Shown: one piece after another, positions 9,030 through 18,102 of the stretch
Layout: every line of letters starts with the position of its first letter
Numbering within the stretch: the first letter of the stretch is position 1
Assembly (NCBI GenBank): GCA_017992695.1
Contig: JAGOOC010000004.1
Coordinates: forward strand, 40,145-104,144
DNA: 64,000 bases
Direction of reading: 5' to 3'
From: Bacteroides sp.
Lineage (GTDB): Bacteria; Bacteroidota; Bacteroidia; Bacteroidales; Bacteroidaceae
Made by a program: the position numbers and the translations under genes
Notes under the pieces: model-generated
Seen by the model: only the letters and a program-made list of their open reading frames with translations
The model's database searches: none
What the model was told of the DNA's origin: nothing

Positions 9030-11780
9030 CTAAAACAGATTTAATTTATTCTTTTGTGCCTCTTCGAGCGACACGGTTTCACGACGATACAAGCCGCTTT
9101 TACCTCGAAGATCTTCGTACTCACGGTTTAACTGTTCCATCAAGGCGGCCCGACTATCGGGTTGAAGCAACCGAGCTGCTACTCCCGAATTTTGTGAAGC
9201 ATCTTTGAGGTGCACTACCGGAGCGTGATAGACAGGAGCGATCTTGAGTGCCGTATGCATCTTCGAGGTGGTAGCACCACCGATAAGCAGCGGAAAGTCT
9301 AAGCCTCGTTTCTCTAACTCGGTCGCCACGTGCACCATCTCTTCGAGCGAAGGGGTGATTAAACCACTTAGACCGATCATGTCTACCTTCTCGACAATGG
9401 CACGTTCGATGATCTTGTCGGCAGGTACCATCACGCCCATATCAATGACTTCGTAGCCGTTGCACGCCATCACCACCGAGACAATGTTCTTACCAATGTC
9501 GTGCACATCGCCTTTGACAGTAGCCACCAGCACTTTCCCTGCCGATGAAAAAGCCTCATGCTTTTCTGACTCAATGACAGGTTGAAGAATGGCTACCGCA
9601 CGTTTCATGGTTCGAGCCGTTTTGACTACCTGTGGCAAAAACATCTTTCCGGCACCAAACAGTTCGCCCACGAGATTCATACCATCCATCAGGGGGCCTT
9701 CGATCACATCGACAGCCTTTTCATATAGTGGAAGGGCTTCGGCAAGGTCTTCATCGAGGAAGTCGCCAATGCCTTTGACCAAGGCGTGTTTCAAACGTTC
9801 GTGCACGCTGCCATTTCTCCAAGCCTGCTGTGCAGCCTGTTGTGCAGAGGGCTCGGAAGAGGCTCCATGATCTTTCAAACTTTCTGCCAATTCGATCAGG
9901 CGTTCGGCAGCATCGGGACGACGATTGAGCACAACGTCTTCAATCCGCTCCAATACATCAGGCGACAGATCGGTATAAAGCACTGAAGTAGCAGGGTTAA
10001 CAATCCCCATGTCCATGCCTTGTTGAATGGCATAATAAAGGAACACTGCGTGCATCGCCTCGCGAATGTAATCATTGCCTCGGAAAGAGAAGGAAAGGTT
10101 GCTTACCCCCCCACTAACATGAGCTCCTGGAAGATTTTTACGAATCCACGCGGTGGCATTGATAAAGTCTACGGCGTAATTGTTATGCTCTTCAATGCCG
10201 GTTGCCACGGCAAGTACGTTGGGGTCGAAGATGATGTCATTAGGGTTGAAGCCTACTTTATCGACCAGTAAGTGATAGGCACGTTCACAGACTTCAATCT
10301 TACGAGCGGCAGTATCTGCCTGTCCTTTTTCGTCAAACGCCATCACCACCACTGCTGCTCCATACTGTTTTACATTGCGAGCATGTGCCAAAAAACTCTC
10401 CTCACCCTCTTTGAGCGAGATGGAGTTGACGATTGATTTGCCTTGCAGGCATTTCAATCCGGCTTCGATAACCTCCCACTTGGAAGAGTCAATCATTACC
10501 GGCACACGGGCTATATCGGGTTCTGAAGCTATGAGGTTGAGAAAGGTGGTCATCTCTTCACGACCATCAAGCAGCCCATCGTCCATGTTAACATCAATAA
10601 TGAGTGCACCATCTTCTACCTGTACACGAGCAATGGAGAGGGCTTCATCGTATTTTTTTTCTTTGACGAGTCGAAGGAACTTGCGCGAACCGGCTACGTT
10701 GCAACGTTCACCAATGTTCACAAAATTGATCTCAGGCTTTACTTCAAGCAATTCTAAACCCGATAGCCACATGCAGTTGGGTTTCGGAGCAGGTATATGA
10801 GGCGCTACCCCTTCGGCAAGGGCAGTAAAACGAGCAATGTATGCTTCGGTTGTACCACAGCACCCACCAATGAGATTGACCAATCCTTCGTTGATGTATT
10901 CGGCCATCTCCTGCTCCATCTCTTCAGGGGTTTGGTCGTACTGTCCCAAGCTATTGGGTAAACCCGCGTTAGGATAAACACTGATGTAATAGGGAGCACG
11001 AGCAGAAAGTTGCTCAAGGAAAGGTTTCAGCTGACGGGCTCCAAACGAGCAGTTCAATCCGATTGAAAAGATAGGTGCATGCTGCACGGAAGCCAAGAAT
11101 GCTTCCAGTGTTTGTCCCGAAAGGGTGCGTCCGCTAGTATCAGATACTGTAACCGAAAGCATTAATAGCACTTGAATGCCGGTTTTCTTCATGGCCTGTT
11201 CGGCAGCATAGATAGCCGCTTTAGCATTTAAGGAGTCGAAAATGGTTTCAATGAGTATGGCATCTACTCCCTCCTCAATCATCACCTCCATTTGTTGTTG
11301 ATATGCTGCAACTAGTCCGTCGTAACTCACCGCACGATAGGCCGGATTATTCACATCGGGACTCATTGAACAGGTCTTGTTGGTAGGGCCCACGGCTCCT
11401 GCTACGAAACGAGGTTTATCCGGATTCTTGGCTGTATATTCATCGGCTACCGCACGAGCCAGTTTCACTGCCGCTCGATTAATCTCATCAACGTATGTCT
11501 CTACCCGATAATCCGCCATCGAAATGGTAGTGGAACTAAAGGTGTTAGTCTCAATAATATCGGCTCCTGCCTCAAGGTATTTGCGATGAATCTCTTGAAT
11601 CACGTCTGGACGGGTCAAGCAAAGCAAATCGTTATTTCCTTTGAGTTGACCCGAGAGGTGAGCAAAGCGTTCGCCGCGGAAATCCTCTTCTTCGAGGTTA
11701 TACTGTTGAATCATCGTACCCATGGCACCATCCAGTATAAGGATGCGTTCAAGTACTAATTGTTGAATGGTTCTTTTCAT
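9030..11780 (-). CDS. metH: Cobalamin-dependent methionine synthase without the C-terminal activation domain
   Basis: 916 residues from the ATG at 11780 (MKRTIQQLVL); an alternative start at 11798 adds six. Modules in order: homocysteine-binding barrel with zinc ligands in GLNCSFGARQ and GGCCGTT; folate (pterin) barrel starting near FVNIGERCNVAGSRKF; B12 cap plus cobalamin domain with the axial His in DVHDIGKN. The protein stops where E. coli MetH (about 1227 residues) would enter the AdoMet-binding reactivation domain. No remnant follows in the 27 bases before the nitroreductase gene, so this looks like a naturally split enzyme with activation encoded elsewhere. Its start overlaps the end of the upstream gene by 32 bases. 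No cobalamin riboswitch was recognised here. Confidence 0.95.
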   Translation of the reverse strand: MKRTIQQLVLERILILDGAMGTMIQQYNLEEEDFRGERFAHLSGQLKGNNDLLCLTRPDVIQEIHRKYLEAGADIIETNTFSSTTISMADYRVETYVDEINRAAVKLARAVADEYTAKNPDKPRFVAGAVGPTNKTCSMSPDVNNPAYRAVSYDGLVAAYQQQMEVMIEEGVDAILIETIFDSLNAKAAIYAAEQAMKKTGIQVLLMLSVTVSDTSGRTLSGQTLEAFLASVQHAPIFSIGLNCSFGARQLKPFLEQLSARAPYYISVYPNAGLPNSLGQYDQTPEEMEQEMAEYINEGLVNLIGGCCGTTEAYIARFTALAEGVAPHIPAPKPNCMWLSGLELLEVKPEINFVNIGERCNVAGSRKFLRLVKEKKYDEALSIARVQVEDGALIIDVNMDDGLLDGREEMTTFLNLIASEPDIARVPVMIDSSKWEVIEAGLKCLQGKSIVNSISLKEGEESFLAHARNVKQYGAAVVVMAFDEKGQADTAARKIEVCERAYHLLVDKVGFNPNDIIFDPNVLAVATGIEEHNNYAVDFINATAWIRKNLPGAHVSGGVSNLSFSFRGNDYIREAMHAVFLYYAIQQGMDMGIVNPATSVLYTDLSPDVLERIEDVVLNRRPDAAERLIELAESLKDHGASSEPSAQQAAQQAWRNGSVHERLKHALVKGIGDFLDEDLAEALPLYEKAVDVIEGPLMDGMNLVGELFGAGKMFLPQVVKTARTMKRAVAILQPVIESEKHEAFSSAGKVLVATVKGDVHDIGKNIVSVVMACNGYEVIDMGVMVPADKIIERAIVEKVDMIGLSGLITPSLEEMVHVATELEKRGLDFPLLIGGATTSKMHTALKIAPVYHAPVVHLKDASQNSGVAARLLQPDSRAALMEQLNREYEDLRGKSGLYRRETVSLEEAQKNKLNLF

Positions 11781-12720
11781 TGTTGTGATGTCTGCCAAGA
11801 TGTATAATAAAACGGCGTCCCCACACTACGATCATGGCAAAGAGCAGCCGGGTGCCGATAATAATAAACCAATTGATGCCCAGCGCCACAAAGAGTATCG
11901 TGTCTTCGAGCAGCGAGTGCGAAATAGCAAGGTGATAGTTAACCGTATTCGAGTCTTTCAAAGAAAGTTTCCCCTCTTCTACCAAATCAATCATCACTGC
12001 GCCACCATAGGCAAGACCTACGACATTGCCTACAATCCATAGAAAAGGAGAATCATTAGGCAAACCGAAAACACGCATCAATGGGCGAAGTGGACGAGAG
12101 ATGGAATCAATCAAATTAAATTCGGAAAGCACGCGTTGCAAAATCATCAACGCGGTTACTATGAGTACAATAGTGACAATCAACACCAGAGATGATTGAA
12201 ACCAAGCGTTGAATACACCATCAAGCGATACGAACGGATCGAGTTGAACGAACAGTTGAAAGGGGGTGTTATCGGCAGGTAAAAGTGTATTCAAAAAAAC
12301 GGCTACGGCAAATGCCATACCAATTCGAAGAAGGATCATGCCCCAAAAGGAAGATCCGGTCTTCTTTGTAATGGCACACTCAACCAAGAGGTTGTGAGCT
12401 ACCAAACACATTAAGGTAAGAATAGTTGCTTCACGAATGGTCATCGCCAACGAAGTCATCACAGCGATCGAAGCATATAGGGGAAGGAAAATACTGGTAA
12501 TAAAGACAATGGCCAATGCACCGGGCAAACCAATGAGGTTGAACAATGGATGCATATAATCGGCTAACCAGGCGATAGCACCGTAGTAATCGAGCAATCG
12601 GACAAGAAGCGACACAGGAAGAATGATCTTTAGTAACCACAACGAAGTTCCTCCAGACTTAGGTAAAGCTTCGTGAGTACACTTCCAAATGCGTGCTGCA
12701 AAAGAGGGGGTAGTATTCAT
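11749..12720 (-). CDS. Nucleoside-recognition (Gate) domain membrane protein
   Basis: 323 residues from the ATG at 12720; a GTG two codons earlier is also possible. Several hydrophobic segments occur in two halves, as in proteins with paired nucleoside-recognition/Gate domains (compare SpmA/SpmB and FeoB C-terminal regions). Motifs include ISHSLLEDTILFVALG and NVVGLAYGGAVMIDL. It is an inner-membrane protein, probably a transporter or channel-like regulator; substrate unknown. Its last 32 bases overlap metH, implying co-transcription and perhaps coupling. Upstream is smpB after 62 bases that hold small direct repeats. Confidence 0.8.
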   Translation of the reverse strand: MNTTPSFAARIWKCTHEALPKSGGTSLWLLKIILPVSLLVRLLDYYGAIAWLADYMHPLFNLIGLPGALAIVFITSIFLPLYASIAVMTSLAMTIREATILTLMCLVAHNLLVECAITKKTGSSFWGMILLRIGMAFAVAVFLNTLLPADNTPFQLFVQLDPFVSLDGVFNAWFQSSLVLIVTIVLIVTALMILQRVLSEFNLIDSISRPLRPLMRVFGLPNDSPFLWIVGNVVGLAYGGAVMIDLVEEGKLSLKDSNTVNYHLAISHSLLEDTILFVALGINWFIIIGTRLLFAMIVVWGRRFIIHLGRHHNNEKNHSTIST

Positions 12721-12731
12721 GGGCACATTTT

Positions 12732-12760
12732 ATTGACACATAGGCACATTGACACATGGA
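12732..12760. repeat. Short tandem-like repeat between smpB and the Gate-domain gene
   Basis: ATTGACACAT occurs at 12732-12741 and 12748-12757 (16-base period), with the related GGCACATTG between. The same word GGCACATTG recurs in the hairpin at 55534-55597, which suggests a small dispersed intergenic repeat family. Confidence 0.55.
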
Positions 12761-12782
12761 CAGATGCCTCATTGGAGTATGG

Positions 12783-13235
12783 TTATCGTTTAAACATCCG
12801 ATCCATGTCGCGACGATCGTCTTTCTCTTTCAATGATTCTCGTTTGTCATATTGTTTTTTGCCTTTTGCCAAAGCAATCACCAGCTTAGCCAATCCTTTT
12901 TCATTGATGAACAGTCGAGTGGGAACCATGGTAAACCCAGTCTCTTTGGTTCCTCGCTCCAGTTTTTTCAGCTCCTTTTTACTCAACAATAGCTTTCGGT
13001 CTCTGCGCGCTGCATGGTTGTTGTACGAGCCATAAAAATATTCTGAAATGTGCATATTCTTGACCCATAGCTCGCCTTTTGCCAAATAGCAAAACGTATC
13101 TACCAGACTGGCTTTTCCCAGACGAATCGATTTAATCTCCGTTCCTGTGAGCACAATACCTGCTGTGTAGGTATCGAGCAACTCATAGTCAAACGTAGCA
13201 CGTTTATTTCTTATATTTACAGGAGCCAGTTTCAT
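12783..13235 (-). CDS. smpB: SsrA-binding protein SmpB
   Basis: 150 residues, full length for SmpB. Conserved blocks seen: [46 protein letters not shown] and the basic tail [18 protein letters not shown]. SmpB binds tmRNA and places it in stalled ribosomes for trans-translation. No tmRNA gene was found in the window. It follows the Yip1-like gene by 7 bases, probably on one transcript. Confidence 0.97.
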   Translation of the reverse strand: MKLAPVNIRNKRATFDYELLDTYTAGIVLTGTEIKSIRLGKASLVDTFCYLAKGELWVKNMHISEYFYGSYNNHAARRDRKLLLSKKELKKLERGTKETGFTMVPTRLFINEKGLAKLVIALAKGKKQYDKRESLKEKDDRRDMDRMFKR

Positions 13236-13242
13236 TTGTATC

Positions 13243-13818
13243 TTAATTTAATATTGTTGTTAGCTTGCCGAACACAAACTGAATTACCGCCGGACATACT
13301 ATTAACAAAATAGAAGTCAGCATGGTGAACCGAAGACGTTTATTTTCATCGACCTGCATCAAGGTATCCGCACCCTCCCACACCACATAGACAGTATAGA
13401 ACTGCAAGAGCCAGCCAATAATGCGAAAGTCGGGCAACAGTCCGATGATGATTTGAAGCACAAAGACAACTACCATGGCATAACCGGCAAACTGCTGAGC
13501 CAATGGAATATCACTCTGCATGCCAAGCATCTTTACTCGCATCTCATTGATAGCATAAGCTGCCAGAAAGTAACCCCCAAAAAGAGCTACTGCCACAGCA
13601 CAACACATGGTCATCGCTATTTGAAAACTTTGCGGGCCACCCCATCCATAGGTTAGCAACGAACCGATGAAAACGGACAATCCGCCTAAACCAATCATGG
13701 GATAAACAAAAGTAACAAATACTTTTCGCCTATCCTCTTCCAAACGAATTTCCTCCCAGGCCTTGGCCGGAGAGGAAATCAGTAGCATTGTTATTTTAAA
13801 TAGTTCCTTGTAGTTCAA
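13243..13818 (-). CDS. Yip1-family membrane protein
   Basis: 191 residues with five likely membrane segments; the cytoplasmic N-terminus [24 protein letters not shown] is the pattern that often starts bacterial Yip1 (PF04893) proteins. Function in bacteria is unknown. It sits 4 bases after a lipoprotein gene and 7 bases before smpB, so it is read as part of one operon. Confidence 0.78.
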   Translation of the reverse strand: MNYKELFKITMLLISSPAKAWEEIRLEEDRRKVFVTFVYPMIGLGGLSVFIGSLLTYGWGGPQSFQIAMTMCCAVAVALFGGYFLAAYAINEMRVKMLGMQSDIPLAQQFAGYAMVVVFVLQIIIGLLPDFRIIGWLLQFYTVYVVWEGADTLMQVDENKRLRFTMLTSILLIVCPAVIQFVFGKLTTILN

Positions 13819-13822
13819 CCGT

Positions 13823-14662
13823 TTATTCTTTAATATCGAGTTTCACCTCGTATGTACTTTCTCTGGTAGAACCATCAGTCAGTTTGTTCGAGTTTGAATT
13901 CTCTTTAGATTTAACAATAACTTTCGTAGGATAGCTTCCCACTTCCTCTTTAAAAGCATTGATAGCTGACGTCATGTCAAAAGCCTTGTATTCCGAAACC
14001 TCTCGAATACGATCAACTTCTTTATCATCTGCCTCTTTTTCGATCGTGTGACGCAGATGTAAAATCAAATCTGTTCCCTCTAGTTCATCAAGATAGCATA
14101 CGATGGTAAATGCATGTTTCCTCAACTCAGCTGTCAACTTATCGTTATCAGTCAAAGATTGAATTCGATAACCGATAGGGGCTATCAAAAAGTATTCAGC
14201 AGGCGAACTGGCATAAAGCGCACCTTTCGACACAGGCATCAGGTAAGGAACCATAAATCCTCCATCGAAGCTCATTGTTGAGATAGCATGGGTAGCGACT
14301 ACGTCATTGTAAGCATCCTTTGCTTCTGAAATATTCAACGGTGCATCGATAACTTGAGGCTTTTCCCACAATTCAACGTTCAGTTTCTTAGTGTTCTCGT
14401 TTACTTCTTGTAATGCTCTATCATATTTGTAAGCCACTAAAGCAATTTTAGTTTCTGAAGGTAAATCTACCAAAGTCGAATTAGTGGGAATAAGCTCAAT
14501 TCCACCCGACACGAAAGAAGATGACATCCCAATATAACTAGACTTCACCCGCATAGGTTGCAGTCCTTGAACAATTGTATTCTCTTCTCCATTCATACAA
14601 GAGGTAACCATTGCACTCATCATTACCAGTAGGGCTACCATCAAAAAATTCACATGTTTCAT
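13823..14662 (-). CDS. Lipoprotein of unknown function, possibly NigD-like
   Basis: 279 residues from the ATG at 14662; the longer frame from 14689 runs through the -7 box. A signal peptide with lipobox (MVTSC) implies a lipid-anchored envelope protein. The mature part is rich in beta strands, with a C-terminal strand region ending TYEVKLDIKE that loosely resembles NigD-type lipoproteins; the resemblance is weak and no firm family is claimed. It heads the run lipoprotein - Yip1 - smpB, with its own promoter. Confidence 0.65.
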   Translation of the reverse strand: MKHVNFLMVALLVMMSAMVTSCMNGEENTIVQGLQPMRVKSSYIGMSSSFVSGGIELIPTNSTLVDLPSETKIALVAYKYDRALQEVNENTKKLNVELWEKPQVIDAPLNISEAKDAYNDVVATHAISTMSFDGGFMVPYLMPVSKGALYASSPAEYFLIAPIGYRIQSLTDNDKLTAELRKHAFTIVCYLDELEGTDLILHLRHTIEKEADDKEVDRIREVSEYKAFDMTSAINAFKEEVGSYPTKVIVKSKENSNSNKLTDGSTRESTYEVKLDIKE

Positions 14663-14686
14663 AAGTCTTTTCTTTTTTAGCGTTTG

Positions 14687-14694
14687 CAAAGATA
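14687..14694 (-). promoter_or_regulatory. -7 box for the lipoprotein-Yip1-smpB run
   Basis: On the minus strand TATCTTTG (14694-14687) precedes the ATG at 14662 by 24 bases. No convincing -33 element is seen. Confidence 0.6.
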
Positions 14695-14753
14695 TAAAAT
14701 CTAAGTTGTAATTATAAAAAGTAAACGTGAATACTTAAACAATACTGCATCAC

Positions 14754-15254
14754 TTATTTCACTATTTTTGCAAATAGCTCCAAATGGTCATCTACATAAG
14801 CGGCAATCATAGCCGTTACTGCCTCTTCCATTTGGAAGTATTCCTCTTCGAGATCATCAAAAGCCTCATAAGGTTCATACATCGCCATGAACTCCTCTTC
14901 GGTACGTTCGCGTTCTAAATCAACACGGTTGGCATCGTAAATTTTCTTTGCTTTATAAATTAGCTTCGAAAAGTCTTCAGCCCCCCAAAGACGCATGACT
15001 TTAGCAAAAGGGTTGTCGAAAATATAACCACCATAGCCATTTTGAATCAGCTGACAGAATCCGCCTACCATAATCTCATCACGGAATATCTGATAAGCCA
15101 ATAACGAATGCTGCTCGCCGGTAAGAAGGGGCATTGTTTCGGCAGTAAGCTCATCGCCTATTACTTCTTTATATTTACTGGTAAATACTTGGATAAATTC
15201 ATCCATACCCTCGCCCGCTGCTGCTTGCAGAGCAAAATCTGTAACTTCTATCAT
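14754..15254 (-). CDS. DMP19-like (DUF4375) protein
   Basis: 166 residues, acidic and helical. The block LLAYQIFRDEIMVGGFCQLIQNGYG matches the family signature of a helix followed by NGG/GGF-like and N-G residues. The family is named after a neisserial DNA-mimic protein, but most members are uncharacterised, so no DNA-mimic role is claimed. A -7 box lies 23 bases upstream. Single-gene unit. Confidence 0.75.
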   Translation of the reverse strand: MIEVTDFALQAAAGEGMDEFIQVFTSKYKEVIGDELTAETMPLLTGEQHSLLAYQIFRDEIMVGGFCQLIQNGYGGYIFDNPFAKVMRLWGAEDFSKLIYKAKKIYDANRVDLERERTEEEFMAMYEPYEAFDDLEEEYFQMEEAVTAMIAAYVDDHLELFAKIVK

Positions 15255-15276
15255 ATATTCAGTACTGTTAATGCTG

Positions 15277-15310
15277 CAAATGTACTAACTTTATTTCTGA
15301 ATCGAGCCAA
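15277..15310 (-). promoter_or_regulatory. Promoter of the DUF4375 gene
   Basis: Minus strand: TTGG (15310-15307), 22-base spacer, TACATTTG (15284-15277). The -7 box is good; the spacer is slightly long. Confidence 0.5.
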
Positions 15311-15472
15311 CAGCCACCTATATCTTCGTTGTAAAAGTTAAAATCTTGCTTGAAAACACCACACAAGACATGTAAAACATCAATGATTAGGACAAAAGAC
15401 AACTTTCGCTGAACTATTTCCTTAAAAATATGTAATATACATAAGCAATAAGATTATAACACCGGTAAGCAA

Positions 15473-17181
15473 ATGATAAATACTGGCTTTTCCAAAAGAA
15501 AAAAGATTCTGCTAAGTTCAATAGCGAGAAGATTTTCTCAGTGGCTACTCAAGAAGTATCCGTTGCCTACTCCTATCTCAACACATCACACGAAGGACTC
15601 ACCCAGCAAGAAGCAGAGCGTAGGTTGCAACAGTTTGGCAAGAATGAAGTCTCTACCGAACGCCAGATAAGTTGGTACGTCATGTTGCTAAAAACTTTCC
15701 TCAATCCTTTTATCGGCATATTGATGTGTTTAGCAATTATTTCGTATGTGATGGATGTGCTGATGGCCGCTCCGAATGACAGAGATTGGATGTCGGTTAT
15801 TATCATTGCCGGCATCGTCTTGTTGAGCGTCACGCTACGCTTTTCGCAGGAGTGGAGATCGAACAAAGCATCTCAGGCATTAAAGAAAATGATTATCAAT
15901 GATGCTATCGATCTGCGCTTATGTGGAGTGGGAACATCAAACGTTGCCCATCACAGACGAGCTCCGCATGCAAGTTCAAAATCATTGCGAACAGCTCAAC
16001 AGAGACGGTATGCGGGTATTGGCCATCGCACAGAAGAGTTGGGTCGAAAAAGAGTCCGATTTCTCGGTTGCTGATGAATCGGACATGGTACTTATCGGCT
16101 ATCTAGCCTTTTTAGATCCGCCAAAGCCATCTGCAGCATTAGCTATCAAGATACTGCACGAGCACGGTGTCGAGGTTAAGGTGCTAACGGGAGACAATCA
16201 CATGGTAGCCTCAACCATCTGCCGCCAAGTGGGCATCGATACAACCTATACGCTGCTGGGTGTTGATATCGAACAAATGAGTGACGAAGCGCTAGAGAAA
16301 GTTATCATGCGCACCACCGTCTTTGCCCGTTTAACTCCCATGCAAAAAGCACGCATCATTGTTTTGTTGCAACGGATAGGCAACACAGTAGGCTTTCTAG
16401 GCGATGGGATCAATGACGCAGCAGCCCTTAGACAGGCAGATATTGGAATTTCGGTAGATACTGCCGTCGATATCGCCAAGGAATCAGCGGACATCATTTT
16501 GTTGGAAAAGAATTTAATGGTACTTGACGACGGTGTTTTACAGGGACGTAAAATCTTTGGCAACATCATGAAATACATCAAGATGACGGCAAGTTCAAAC
16601 TTTGGCAACATGTTCAGTGTACTCATTGCTAGCATTTTTTACCCTTTTTGCCCATGTTGCCGATTCAAATCTTGATTCAAAACTTAATGTATGACATCTC
16701 GCAAACGACCATTCCGTTTGACAATGTAGACAAAGAGTACATAGACACCCCACGCAAATGGGATGCATCAGACTTGAAACGCTTTATGATCTATATTGGC
16801 CCGATCAGTTCGATTTTCGACCTGGCACTTTTTGCAGTGATGTGGTATATCTTCAAGTGTAACACACCCGAACATCAAGCACTCTTCCAGTCGGGTTGGT
16901 TCATCGAAGGACTGCTATCTCAAACCCTCATCGTGCACATGATACGTACACGCAAAATACCATTCATTCAAAGCCGTGCATCAGTGTCTGTAATGATTAC
17001 CACTTTCTCTATCATGGCATTCGGCCTCATCATCCCCTTTACTGATTTGGGGAGAACGATCGGGATGGTGTCGCTTCCATGGAGCTACTTCCTATGGCTT
17101 GTAATCATACTGTTGAGTTATTGTTTGCTGGCTCAGGTTGTAAAAAACAGGTATGTACATCGCTTCAAGCGATGGTTATAA
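15473..17181 (+). pseudogene. mgtA: Magnesium-transporting P-type ATPase MgtA, decayed
   Basis: Three frames carry successive pieces of an MgtA-type (P3B) ATPase. 15473-~15540 (frame 2) reads a basic N-terminus MINTGFSKRKKILLSSIARR; the match then moves to frame 1 (from about 15541, VATQEVSVAYSYLNTSHEGL) through the first membrane helices to QEWRSNKASQALKKM. At about 15885-15905 it jumps to the nucleotide-binding domain in frame 2 (MRVLAIAQKSW, LTGDNHMV, GDGINDAAALRQADIGIS). The A domain with TGE, and the DKTGT phosphorylation site, are missing, roughly 350-400 residues by comparison with E. coli MgtA (898). A single lost T in the run 16645-16649 causes the last shift; frame 1 then gives the MgtA C-terminus (QNLMYDISQ, ALFQSGWFIEGLLSQT). 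It cannot make a working pump. No M-box leader was recognised. Confidence 0.92.
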
Positions 17182-17285
17182 ACCAATATACAAATATTTT
17201 ACCATTCAGTCCACCTATCACAATATCAGTAACATCCATGTCGGAGGGCTTCATATACGTTATAATTTAGATTTTGACAGACTTA

Positions 17286-17317
17286 TTTGCACATAAAAAT
17301 AATAAGGAGTAACTTTG
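17286..17317 (+). promoter_or_regulatory. Strong Bacteroidetes promoter for the scaffold/GGGtGRT operon
   Basis: TTTG (17286-17289), 20-base spacer, TAACTTTG (17310-17317): the best full match in the window. The leader to the ATG at 17381 is about 55-60 bases and AT-rich. Confidence 0.78.
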
Positions 17318-17380
17318 CGTTCGATTTGAAGATCACTACTACATATTTTTAATTATATCACTAATAAAAAAGAGCTAATT

Positions 17381-18082
17381 ATGACTTATTCACACGAAGT
17401 GGAACACATGTGTGTTGTAAAGAAGGGTCCTAACCACGGACCGGCTCCCATACCCGAAGAAGGCAAATGGGTAAGATCAAAAGAGATCGTTGACATTTCA
17501 GGTTTAACACACGGTGTTGGTTGGTGTGCTCCTCAGCAAGGTGCTTGTAAACTAACGTTGAATGTAAAAGAAGGAATTATCCAAGAAGCGTTGATTGAGA
17601 CAATCGGCTGCTCAGGTATGACTCACTCTGCTGCTATGGCTGCCGAGATTCTTCCGGGAAAGACTATCCTTGAGGCATTGAACACTGACTTGGTTTGCGA
17701 TGCTATCAACACAGCAATGCGTGAGCTTTTCTTACAAATCGTTTACGGACGTACTCAATCGGCTTTCTCTGAAGGCGGTTTGATTATCGGTGCGGGTCTT
17801 GAAGACTTAGGTAAGGGTCTACGTAGCCAAGTAGGTACTACGTATGGTACATTGGCTAAAGGTCCTCGCTACCTCGAAATGGCCGAAGGTTACATCAAAA
17901 ACATCTTCTTGGATAAGAATGATGAAATCTGCGGATACGAGTTCGTTCACATGGGTAGATTCATGGACGAAATCAAAAAAGGCACCGATGCCAACGAAGC
18001 ATTGAAGAAAGTAACCGGCACTTACGGTCGCGTTACCGCAGAGCAGGGAGCAGTTAAACACATTGATCCACGTCACGAATAA
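17381..18082 (+). CDS. IscU/NifU-like iron-sulfur cluster assembly scaffold protein
   Basis: 233 residues. The IscU-like core runs from about residue 45 to 135: GWCAPQQGACKLTLNV holds Cys49 and Cys56, IETIGCSGM holds Cys77. The third cluster cysteine of classical IscU (HCSxLA) has no clear counterpart; the matching stretch VYGRTQSAFSEGG lacks Cys, although Cys106 lies earlier. An extra N-terminal stretch (HMCVVKKGPNHGPAPIPEEG) and a longer C-terminal part set it apart from IscU. Homologues in anaerobes are annotated as Fe-S scaffold proteins and stand beside GGGtGRT genes, as here (20-base gap). Codons favour GGT, CGT and GCT more than in neighbours, which with the strong promoter suggests high expression. 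Confidence 0.85.
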   Translation: MTYSHEVEHMCVVKKGPNHGPAPIPEEGKWVRSKEIVDISGLTHGVGWCAPQQGACKLTLNVKEGIIQEALIETIGCSGMTHSAAMAAEILPGKTILEALNTDLVCDAINTAMRELFLQIVYGRTQSAFSEGGLIIGAGLEDLGKGLRSQVGTTYGTLAKGPRYLEMAEGYIKNIFLDKNDEICGYEFVHMGRFMDEIKKGTDANEALKKVTGTYGRVTAEQGAVKHIDPRHE

Positions 18083-18102
18083 TATAAGGAGGAAAAAGAA
18101 TT

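Noticed and set aside
11781-12720. Cobalamin riboswitch before metH
   Set aside because: The region upstream of metH is coding sequence of an overlapping membrane-protein gene, leaving no leader.
15255-15472. Magnesium (M-box) riboswitch ahead of mgtA
   Set aside because: No conserved M-box core or terminator arrangement could be recognised in the 218-base leader.
15899-16675. Separate HAD-type hydrolase gene
   Set aside because: It matches the middle of MgtA and is flanked in other frames by the rest of the same protein, so it is part of one pseudogene.
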